Source of the DNA: Candidatus Cloacimonadota bacterium
Lineage (GTDB): Bacteria; Cloacimonadota; Cloacimonadia; Cloacimonadales; Cloacimonadaceae
DNA length: 54,039 nt
Direction: 5' to 3'
Assembly: GCA_020532515.1 (NCBI GenBank)
Contig: JAJBAY010000004.1
Coordinates: 1 to 54,039 of the forward strand
Positions 34,538 to 42,369 of the stretch are shown one piece after another (position 1 is the first letter of the stretch; every line of letters begins with the position of its first letter). Below the pieces are notes generated by a model. The model was not told the DNA's origin. It searched no databases and worked only from the letters and a program-made list of their open reading frames with translations. The translations under genes and the position numbers were made by a program.

Positions 34538-37500
34538 ATGAAAAAGATTATGCTGTATGCCCTGCTCCTGGCCTTAGCCTTGGGAGCTATCTCAAAGCTC
34601 GGTGCCCAAGTAACTGTGACTATTGGTGAAGGTAGTTCTACAAACCTTTCGACCCAGTCGCCCACCCCTTATGGGACCTATGATAAAAACTTCCGCCAGC
34701 AATATTTGTACCACGCCAACGAAATCCAGGATGCGGGTGGTGGCTCTGGAAATATCAATTCACTTGCTTTCGAGGTAGAGGGCCTCTACACTTGTCCTCC
34801 GATGACGAGCTTCAAGCTGCGCCTCAAACACACGGACCAGACAGAACTGAATCCGGATTTTGAAGCAGGCGACTATCAGGAGGTATTCCTAAGGAACCAC
34901 TACATCCCAGCTCCCGGCTGGAATGTCCACACTTTCAGCACGCCCTTTGTGTGGAATGGCAACCAGAATATCCTCGTGGAGGTGGTGACCGATCTCAGCA
35001 CCGAAAACTATGCTCACAATGCCTCTGTGTACTATACTGCTACCACATATAACAGTGCATTGCGCTTTGGTGACGACCTTATCCCCGCGCTCCAGGCCAG
35101 CTCTGGTGTTGTGTCCCCGAACCGCGCCAATATCCGCTTTAATATGGCCGAATTCCCCCTTACTGCCCCTCCTTATGCTGCACAGCTCATATCCCCTCCT
35201 GATGGAGCCACGCTGCTGAGGCCCACCACTTCTTTTTCGTGGATATCAGGAGGAGGTGCCACCGTGGGCTACAAGCTGAATTTTGGCACAAACAATCCGC
35301 CCAGCAATATCGAATACATGCTGGATCTGGCAGACGCTAGCAGCTATACTCCCCCTTCTGGCCTGGCCTTTGATACTACTTATTACTGGCAGATCGTTCC
35401 TTACAATAGCGTAGGCAATAGCGCAAACTGTCCGGTATGGAGTTTTAGCACTCATGGCGATACCACTATCTACGAATTGCCTTATACCCAGAATTGGGAT
35501 GCGGTCACAGTGCCTGAACTGCCCTTTGGTTGGACTGCGCTTGCAAGTACTACATCTGCCTGGGCTACGGTAGAGACTACAGATTCCTTCTCATATAGCC
35601 CCCCTAATTGTGTGAGAATATTCAAAGGCACCAATACCTTCGATCAACTGCTTTTGGTCTCTCCAAAAATCAGCCCTCTGATTCCCATGAATTCTATCAG
35701 GATAAAAGCTCGGATCAAAAATGCCTACTCCCTGCAGGTGGGAGTGATCACAAACCCGGCTGATCTTTCGAGCTTTGAACCAGTTAAGACCATTTTCAGA
35801 AGCGGCTCAGAATTCGCAGAATGCGAGATTCCGCTGAGAACTTATACCGGTGCAGGACGCCATATTGCTTTCCGGCATTCCGGAGATAATCCTAACCGAA
35901 GGTACTATATAGATGATCTCATCCTGGAAGAAATCGCAGAGCACGATCTGGCTGCCACAGCCATCCGGGGGAACTTTACGCCCAGTGTAAATGCGACCAC
36001 ATATTGCAGTGTGGATATCCTGAATTATGGAGCCGCTGCCCAGAATAGCTACACTGTAAAGCTAGTTGACAGCGAAGGCCTGGAGCTTGGCTCTGCGGCC
36101 GGACCTACGATACCAGCCGGAGAAACTATCACAGTAAGCATTCCCTGGACTCCCACCCAAGAGGGTGAAATGAGCATTTATGCCAAAGTAATTCTGGCCT
36201 CAGACATGAATACTCTCAACGATGAAACGCCCCCGCAAAGTGTATCTGTAAGGCCGGAAGGTACATACAGCGTCACTATAGGAGACGGAGATCAAACTCA
36301 ACTCGTGCCTTGGAATTTCAATGCCTATTACAGTCTATTCCAGTGCCTGTATCTTCAGGATGAGATTGGCACCTCGGGCAAGATTACGGCTTTAAGTTTT
36401 TACAATAACTTCCATGATGCCGTAATGGATACTCCGATCAAGATCTGGCTGCGCAGCACTATCGTACAAGACCTTTCCTCAGGCTTGCTGGATCCCCACA
36501 GCCTGACCCTGGTATATGATGGCACCGTGGATTTTCCGGCTGGAGAGAATACTATTACCATTCCGCTGCAGGTTCCATATAGCTATGCAGGTTACAATCT
36601 GGTGCTATACACCAATCGTCCCTTGGATACGAATAGATACACTAATCTCAATCGCTTTAAAGCCCAGACTGTGGGAACAAACCGTGCCCGTTATTCGATA
36701 TCTTCAGACTTCAATTATGATCCCATGGCTCCCTCTGGCCATGGAATGCTGGGCGGCATCTTCCCCAAAATCACTCTCATCATGGAGCCCCTGGCTGATG
36801 AAGCTACTTATGTAGTCACACCAGCCGCGCACAATTTTGGTGATGTGTCTGTATCTGAGACTGCGCAGCAGGATATCACCATCTCCAATGCCGGCGGGGC
36901 AGCTCTGGGCATCAATAATATTTCCATTTCAGGAAACCCGGCTTTTACTTTGACTGGCCTCCCGGCTCTGCCGGCAAGTATCAATACCGGAGGAAGCCTG
37001 GCTTTTGGCGTGAACTACAGCCCTGGCAGCGCGGGAGTGCACAGTGCTCAAATCTTGATTACCGATAATCTGAGCCGCGAACTGCATAGGATAAACGTGC
37101 AAGGCATTGGATACGACGCCACTATCTATAGCTTGCCATTTACGCAAAACTGGGATACCGCGACTGTGCCGGATCTCCCGCTGGGCTGGTCTGCTATGAG
37201 ACTTAGTAATGAAGCATCGTACACCTCAATAAATACCAGCACAGAAAGCCCTTACAGCGCGCCAAACTGTATGAAGATGTGGTATAGCCATAATGTCACT
37301 GAACAATTGTATCTTATTTCACCGCTTATTGACGACGCCATCGACATCAGCAAGATCCGCATAAGGGCCATGATGAAAGACTGGGGAGCTCTCAGGACGC
37401 AGATCGGAACTATGGTGGACCCCACAAATCCCCATAGCTTTGAGCTGGCTGGAACCTTTACTATAGTAGGGGATTGGACTTATGGCAATTGGTCTGAATA

Positions 37501-39901
37501 TATTGTGTCTCTTACCCACCACACCGGAGTGGGACGATACATTGCTTTCCGGCCAGATCCTACGGTCAGCGGTTTCTCTATGTGCATGGATGACCTTGTC
37601 TTTGAAGAGATTGTGCCAAACGATCTGGCGGCGATTTCCCTGAGGGGAAGCACGACCTGCCCCCTTGGCCTTGCGACAGATTATACGGTAAGAATATTCA
37701 ACAATGGCTATAGCACCCAATCTAACTATCAGGTTCAGCTTGTGAATGCTCAGGGCAATGTCCTGGCCGTCACAGCCAGAGAAAATATCGCTGCCGGTGA
37801 AACTGCAGATGTCATCCTGAGCTATATCCCCAACACTACTGGCTTTGGTGAAATAATGGGCAAAGTGGTCCTGGCAGGAGATAGTAATAGCGTGAATAAC
37901 AAGACTCCGCCCTTGGGCATCCTGGTCCCGCCAGTAAACATGTTCTCTGTCACCATTGGAGATGGAGACGAGTATCTGCACGCTCCCTGGGATTTTTCTA
38001 ATAAAAACAGCCTGTTTCAGGCTTTGTACTACCGTAGTGACATCGGCAGTTTTGGTAAGATCGTCGGTATATCTTTTTACAACAGCTTTGAGGCTGAGAT
38101 ACCCGATACCCCCATCCAGCTCTGGCTGGGCAACAGCTATCTATCTGATCTCAGTGCCGGCTGGATAGACCCCACTACTTTGACCAAGGTCTATGATGGC
38201 ATGATGCACTTTCCTGCCGGGGAAAACACTATCACCATCCCCCTCAGTAGGCCCTACAACTATGTTACCGGCAATCTGGTGCTCTACGCACATCGCCCCA
38301 TGGACAAAAGGTATTACCGTCCTGAGTACAATTTTCAGGGCCAGACTGGGAGCGCAAACTGCGCCCGTAGGATCTCTCGGGACTATGACGCATTCAATCC
38401 GATGCAGCCACCGATCTATGAGACAGAGCTGTCCGGCAGCCTCCCCAAAACTACCTTTCTTATCACTTCCAATGACCTGGGATCACTCTCCGGGCTTGTA
38501 ACTGCTTCAGGCAGTCCGCTGCCCGATGTGGAGCTCAATATAGACTATGCCGCCGGCCTCCAGACTGTTAGCTCTGCTTCTGGGGAATACTGCTTTCCTT
38601 TCCTGCTGCAGGGAGATTACACCCTCTTCGCACATAAGGCGGGATATGAAGATCAGTCTATAGCTTTCACTATTGTAGAAAGACAAAACACCCCCCTTGA
38701 TCTGCAAATGATAGCATCTATTCCAGTAAGCGTAAGCGGAACCATCCTGGGCAGCGACAACCCTGCAACAGGCCTGGCTGAGGCCACGGTAACTATACAT
38801 GGTATAATAAATTACACTGCAAGCACCAATGCCGCAGGGCAGTTTGTAGTAGAAAATATTCCTTCCGGTAATAGCTATGATTATACCATCAGTAAAGCCG
38901 GATATCAGAGAGAAACCGGAACTATCACGGTGGGCTCTACTAATCTCGATTTGGGCACCATCATTTTATTGGAAGACGCTTACCTCCCGCGCAACGTGGT
39001 GGCAGAGATGAATAATATGTACACCGCTGTTCTACTGCAATGGGAAGCTCCTGATGCACTTAGCAGTGCGCACCTGGCTTTGAGAGCCAGGAATATGCCT
39101 GCTGCGGCCCAGCCCAATAGCTGTGCTGGCAGAGCCCTGGTGGGATACGAGATCTACCGTATCGCCTCCGGTCAGGAAGATAATGAGGCCAGTTGGACCC
39201 TGCTCAATGAAAATCCGATCAACACTCTTGCCTATGAAGACCATGACTGGTTTGATACTATCGGCGGCATCTGCCGTTGGGGTGTAAAGGCGATATACAC
39301 CGGCGGTGTCAGCTCTCCCGCCGCTTTGTCCAACCTTCTGGTAGGTCCCTCTACCGGCAAGATCGTCGGCTTTGTTTATGATGAAGAAGGTCAGGGAATC
39401 TCAGGTGCCACCGTAACTACTGGTTATTATAGTTCTAACACGAGTTCCACCGGTGCTTATGCTCTGGAGCTGCTCATGGGAGTTTACTCTGTTACCGCCT
39501 GGGCAAATGGCTATTACGGCGTCACCGTCGACAACGTAGAGGTTTTCCCATTGCATGAGACCAGCTTAAACTTCACTCTCAGTATAGAGTGGGTTGCCAA
39601 CCAGAACGAAGTGAACCTTGTGACAGCTACTGCGCTGAAAGGCAACAATCCCAACCCCTTCAATCCTAGCACCACCATCCACTACGATATTCTGGAGCCC
39701 TGCAATGTGCGCCTGGATATCTATAATATCAAAGGTCAGAAGGTGCGCAGCCTGCTGAATGAAGCAAAGAGCAGTGGAAGCCACAGCATCGTCTTTGATG
39801 CTCGTGACGAGAGTGGTAGAGCCCTGAGCAGCGGCGTATATTTCTACCGCTTTACCGCCGGTAAATACACTGCTACACGCAAGATGCTGCTCATGGAATA
39901 G
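34538..39901 (+). CDS. Large secreted multidomain protein with sorting domain
   Basis: The 1787-residue protein has a signal peptide (1-23, ending LGA). A unit of about 440 residues occurs twice (about 312-750 and 865-1309): a cleaved-adhesin-like domain opening PYTQNWD/PFTQNWD, a CARDB-like domain opening HDLAATAIRG/NDLAAISLRG, and a domain opening SVTIGDGD. An ASPM/Hydin-type Ig domain lies between them (about 762-862, HNFGDVSVSE). Three carboxypeptidase-regulatory-like domains follow (about 1315-1390, 1398-1475, 1607-1685), with an FN3-like stretch before the third. A FlgD-like sorting domain ends the protein (about 1698-1787, NPNPFNPSTTIHYDI). AGGAG (34525-34529) is 8 nt before ATG 34538. 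It is probably a surface adhesin or scaffold. Confidence 0.88.
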   Translation: MKKIMLYALLLALALGAISKLGAQVTVTIGEGSSTNLSTQSPTPYGTYDKNFRQQYLYHANEIQDAGGGSGNINSLAFEVEGLYTCPPMTSFKLRLKHTDQTELNPDFEAGDYQEVFLRNHYIPAPGWNVHTFSTPFVWNGNQNILVEVVTDLSTENYAHNASVYYTATTYNSALRFGDDLIPALQASSGVVSPNRANIRFNMAEFPLTAPPYAAQLISPPDGATLLRPTTSFSWISGGGATVGYKLNFGTNNPPSNIEYMLDLADASSYTPPSGLAFDTTYYWQIVPYNSVGNSANCPVWSFSTHGDTTIYELPYTQNWDAVTVPELPFGWTALASTTSAWATVETTDSFSYSPPNCVRIFKGTNTFDQLLLVSPKISPLIPMNSIRIKARIKNAYSLQVGVITNPADLSSFEPVKTIFRSGSEFAECEIPLRTYTGAGRHIAFRHSGDNPNRRYYIDDLILEEIAEHDLAATAIRGNFTPSVNATTYCSVDILNYGAAAQNSYTVKLVDSEGLELGSAAGPTIPAGETITVSIPWTPTQEGEMSIYAKVILASDMNTLNDETPPQSVSVRPEGTYSVTIGDGDQTQLVPWNFNAYYSLFQCLYLQDEIGTSGKITALSFYNNFHDAVMDTPIKIWLRSTIVQDLSSGLLDPHSLTLVYDGTVDFPAGENTITIPLQVPYSYAGYNLVLYTNRPLDTNRYTNLNRFKAQTVGTNRARYSISSDFNYDPMAPSGHGMLGGIFPKITLIMEPLADEATYVVTPAAHNFGDVSVSETAQQDITISNAGGAALGINNISISGNPAFTLTGLPALPASINTGGSLAFGVNYSPGSAGVHSAQILITDNLSRELHRINVQGIGYDATIYSLPFTQNWDTATVPDLPLGWSAMRLSNEASYTSINTSTESPYSAPNCMKMWYSHNVTEQLYLISPLIDDAIDISKIRIRAMMKDWGALRTQIGTMVDPTNPHSFELAGTFTIVGDWTYGNWSEYIVSLTHHTGVGRYIAFRPDPTVSGFSMCMDDLVFEEIVPNDLAAISLRGSTTCPLGLATDYTVRIFNNGYSTQSNYQVQLVNAQGNVLAVTARENIAAGETADVILSYIPNTTGFGEIMGKVVLAGDSNSVNNKTPPLGILVPPVNMFSVTIGDGDEYLHAPWDFSNKNSLFQALYYRSDIGSFGKIVGISFYNSFEAEIPDTPIQLWLGNSYLSDLSAGWIDPTTLTKVYDGMMHFPAGENTITIPLSRPYNYVTGNLVLYAHRPMDKRYYRPEYNFQGQTGSANCARRISRDYDAFNPMQPPIYETELSGSLPKTTFLITSNDLGSLSGLVTASGSPLPDVELNIDYAAGLQTVSSASGEYCFPFLLQGDYTLFAHKAGYEDQSIAFTIVERQNTPLDLQMIASIPVSVSGTILGSDNPATGLAEATVTIHGIINYTASTNAAGQFVVENIPSGNSYDYTISKAGYQRETGTITVGSTNLDLGTIILLEDAYLPRNVVAEMNNMYTAVLLQWEAPDALSSAHLALRARNMPAAAQPNSCAGRALVGYEIYRIASGQEDNEASWTLLNENPINTLAYEDHDWFDTIGGICRWGVKAIYTGGVSSPAALSNLLVGPSTGKIVGFVYDEEGQGISGATVTTGYYSSNTSSTGAYALELLMGVYSVTAWANGYYGVTVDNVEVFPLHETSLNFTLSIEWVANQNEVNLVTATALKGNNPNPFNPSTTIHYDILEPCNVRLDIYNIKGQKVRSLLNEAKSSGSHSIVFDARDESGRALSSGVYFYRFTAGKYTATRKMLLME

Positions 39902-39950
39902 CTTGTGCCGGACGCTGTTTCTGCTTTAGCTGGTGCGAGCCTCAACGAAA

Positions 39951-39996
39951 AGAAAAGTCACACGGATTGTACGGATCAAAGGGATTGTACGGATAA
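39951..39996. repeat. Dispersed CGGAT-periodic element, copy 2
   Basis: AGTCACACGGATTGTACGGA and two further GGAT words match the copy at 13052-13098 closely, including the 10-bp rhythm. Confidence 0.7.
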
Positions 39997-40125
39997 AGAG
40001 GCAGTTGTCACCTGCTGGGCTATTGGCATTCGCCTGGCGTCCTACCGGACTGGTTTGATTCATAGTATTGGAAGCTCAAAACAAGCACCCTGATTGGCTG
40101 TTCAGATTCCCCTCGCCCATGCGAT

Positions 40126-40188
40126 GTCGTGGAGATGACGTGGAGATAGCAGGAAAAAATCCTCTTATCTCCACATCATCTTCACCAC
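40126..40188. repeat. Long hairpin with 29-bp arms
   Basis: Arms 40126-40154 and 40160-40188 are complementary at 24 of 29 positions, or 26 counting two G-U pairs, around an AAAAA loop. The left arm itself contains two copies of GTGGAGAT. No T-run follows, so it is not a standard terminator. It lies 225 nt after the large secreted protein gene. Confidence 0.8.
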
Positions 40189-40476
40189 AGGCTATGCAGG
40201 AAGAGCACTATGCTTCAAGCTTCTGGGCAGGCTGAAAAAAGCAAAAAGATTGGCTGATAAGCAAGAAAAGCTGCAGGCCGGCAACCAGCAACAGCCCTTC
40301 CCCCAAAGTATCCATATATCATAGTTATAATAGTTATGAAGATAGCCTGTTAGCTCTCATTCATGTCATAAAGGCTTATAATTTCGGTTCAATACCTTAT
40401 CAAAATGAGTCCTGTAGAAATGATATATTAGATAGCAAACGAATGTAAAACAAGGGATTGAGCCCAGTAAAGATGA

Positions 40477-41131
40477 TATTTTGGAGAGCAACCTGGATCA
40501 GTTCATAATCAGACTTTAGCAAAAAATGGGGAACTGCCTACTCACAGCGTGACCCTGAGTTCTTTCTATCTGGGTAAATATCAGGTGACACAAGCGGAAT
40601 ATCTGGCGGTTATGGGCTTCAATCCAGCCTACGCTTATGGAGTTGGGGATAATTATCCAGTTTACTACGTGACCTGGTCTTCAGCCCTGAAATACTGCAA
40701 TCTGCGTAGTATGAATGAGGGTTTGACGCCTGTTTACAGTATCAGCGGCTCTACCAATCCCGCTGACTGGGGAGCGACAAATGATCCTGATTTCTTGTAT
40801 AGCGGTTCAGATGATCTGAGTGCTGTGGGCTGGCATACTGGAAATAATACCCCCCTATGGCTCAAAACCAGTTGGAACTAAAGAGCCGAATGCCCTCGGT
40901 CTTTACGACCTGAGCGGGAATGTATGGGAATGGTGTTGGAATTGGTTTGACCAATACAGCAGCAGTCCCAGCAACAATCCTACATGCCCCAATAGCGGCT
41001 CGGTCTGTATGCTTCGGGGCGGAAGCTGGAACAATGACGTCTATTACTGCCGGATTGCGTATCGAACCAGCAACACGCCGTCAAGCAGATTATTCTACTT
41101 CGGCTTCCGGCTCTGCAGGTCAGGTTTGTAG
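40477..41131 (+). pseudogene. Decayed FGE-sulfatase (SUMF1) domain gene
   Basis: Two reading frames together cover most of a formylglycine-generating-enzyme-like (SUMF1, C-type-lectin fold) domain. Frame one reads PTHSVTLSSFYLGKYQVTQA ... YSGSDDLSAVGWHTGNN. Frame two reads KPVGTKEPNALGLYDLSGNV ... GGSWNNDVYYCRIAYRT ... GFRLCRSGL. Three lesions are visible. The N-terminal part before the first motif is missing. The usual GYRLPTEAEWEYAARG segment is absent between NPADWGA and TNDPDF. A run of six C (40850-40855) shifts the frame, and five C would restore it. The last third has the spread of NNC/NNT codons seen in variable regions of diversity-generating retroelements. A sequencing error could explain the C run but not the other two losses. 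Confidence 0.8.
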
Positions 41132-41150
41132 TCTTTTATCAGATGCTATC

Positions 41151-41245
41151 GTAGTGCAAGACGCTGTTCCTGCTGAAGAATAATCGTATAAATACCGATT
41201 TGTTTTAAAAATCATGGTTCCGCAGAAGCGGCGTCCTGCTCTAGA
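41151..41245. repeat. Imperfect inverted-repeat element (MITE-like), copy 2
   Basis: Bases 41151-41212 match 34207-34268 with five transitions. The end (41216-41245, GGTTCCGCAGAAGCGGCGTC...) is an imperfect reverse complement of the start. It begins 20 nt after the FGE remnant. The middle is shorter than in copy 1. Confidence 0.8.
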
Positions 41246-41282
41246 GCAGTTTATGCTTGACAAATAGAGGCTTTACAGCCAA

Positions 41283-41858
41283 ATGCACCTTGTGAAAAAA
41301 GTCAGACTTTTTACCTGCGAAATCAAACGACACCGACAGATAGCCCCTGAGCTATGTGCAGTATGTCCGCGTGTGGCAAAATGCAAGGCATTCAGGGTCT
41401 GGCACCAAACTCACCATCAGGAATATCTGGATTTTGTACTGGATATTATCAATAGATTCCCCGAAAAATATCAAATGGAGGTTCAGTTCATGAACGAGAA
41501 ACAACACTTCGTACAAATTGTGGACATGGAAACTGGCAAGATTGAGCGCATTGCGAACTTAAAAGAAATCGATGCCATGAGCCCGGAAGAAAAGCTGGCG
41601 CTCTCCAAGAACAAAAGTCTCTTTGTGGTAACCCATCGCCTGCAGCCCATTGTGAAAGTGACTCTAAAGAGATCGGTGATTACCAAGCCCATGCAATTTG
41701 GAGTAGTCCCGGAAGAGCTGCCGGAGCCGGAGCCCACGCCCACACCCGCACCCAAGGCCAAAGAAAAGAAAGCGGAACCAAAGGCTGCACCCAAGGCTAA
41801 GGAAACTAAACCGGAGCCGGAGCCAGCGCCGAAGAGCAAGCCCCGGAAAAAGGCTTAA
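41283..41858 (+). CDS. Hypothetical protein with Cys cluster and Pro/Ala/Lys tail
   Basis: The 191-residue protein starts with a basic part holding four Cys (12, 26, 29, 34: LCAVCPRVAKC), perhaps a metal site. A middle domain follows (about 67-142), then a low-complexity tail of EPTPTPAPKAKEKK-type repeats (about 143-191). I do not recognise a family. The start is uncertain: 41283 has only AGAGG 12 nt upstream, and a TTGACA at 41257-41262 would place a transcript start inside the gene. A second candidate is ATG 41490 with GGAG 9 nt upstream. It shares the Cys-motif style with the next small gene. Confidence 0.65.
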   Translation: MHLVKKVRLFTCEIKRHRQIAPELCAVCPRVAKCKAFRVWHQTHHQEYLDFVLDIINRFPEKYQMEVQFMNEKQHFVQIVDMETGKIERIANLKEIDAMSPEEKLALSKNKSLFVVTHRLQPIVKVTLKRSVITKPMQFGVVPEELPEPEPTPTPAPKAKEKKAEPKAAPKAKETKPEPEPAPKSKPRKKA

Positions 41859-41995
41859 GGGTCAATAAACGCAAGCCCCCTAAAAAAAAGCTTTTACAAA
41901 ATTGCGCTATCTAGAATACTGGCACATAGTAAAAGATTGCACGCCCAAGACAGCTTGTAAGGCAGAAAATGCTCTGCCCAAAAAAGGAGAAATGT

Positions 41996-42361
41996 ATGTT
42001 TAATTTAGATGAAAAACATTTGGAAGCAGCTAAGAAAATAGCTCTGGAAAATCGCAAGAAAAAACGTTGTGACGAATGTTATGACCGCGGTTGGATAGGC
42101 GTATCCGAGCAAAATCTGCTGGTGCTGTGCACCCGTTGTGTGGATATGGATGCCGCCATGGAAGACTGGAAGAAATATGTGGGCGAACATGAAGAGCTGA
42201 AAGAGCACTTTGCTGAGCTCTTTGAAGAAGCGCCCGAAGAAGCGGTGGAAGGCGAAGAGCACCCCGCTCAACAGGAATATGAACACAAAAAGTCCCACCC
42301 AGTGGGAAAAATGGCCTATGTACCCGGCCCCAAACGAACAGGAAGAGCAAAGAAGATCTAA
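41996..42361 (+). CDS. Small zinc-ribbon-like protein
   Basis: The 121-residue protein has two CxxC pairs, Cys25/Cys28 (RCDECYDRGW) and Cys45/Cys48 (LCTRCVD), spaced as in a zinc ribbon, then an acidic helix rich in Glu and a basic C-terminus (GPKRTGRAKKI). AGGAG (41985-41989) is 6 nt before ATG 41996. An in-frame start at 41969 has no site, and the ATG at 41992 is out of frame. ileS starts 8 nt after the stop, so the two are probably co-transcribed. A nucleic-acid- or ribosome-linked role is a guess from the ribbon and basic tail. Confidence 0.75.
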   Translation: MFNLDEKHLEAAKKIALENRKKKRCDECYDRGWIGVSEQNLLVLCTRCVDMDAAMEDWKKYVGEHEELKEHFAELFEEAPEEAVEGEEHPAQQEYEHKKSHPVGKMAYVPGPKRTGRAKKI

Positions 42362-42369
42362 ATAAAGCT

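Larger units (their letters stand above)
39902..40476. other. Spacer with CGGAT element and large hairpin
   Basis: No credible gene is seen; a short open frame at 39905-40093 runs through repeats. It holds a CGGAT-periodic copy (39951-39996) and a 29-bp-arm hairpin (40126-40188). From 40190 to 40476 the DNA is AT-rich and I see nothing further. Confidence 0.6.

Noticed and set aside
39905-40093. 62-codon plus-strand ORF after the large surface protein
   Set aside because: It is built from the dispersed CGGAT repeat (THCTDQRD...-like translation of repeated words) and is not gene-like.
41930-41952. Sigma-54-like TGGCAC...TTGCA in front of the zinc-ribbon gene
   Set aside because: The GG and GC are 16 nt apart, not the 10 nt that sigma-54 requires.
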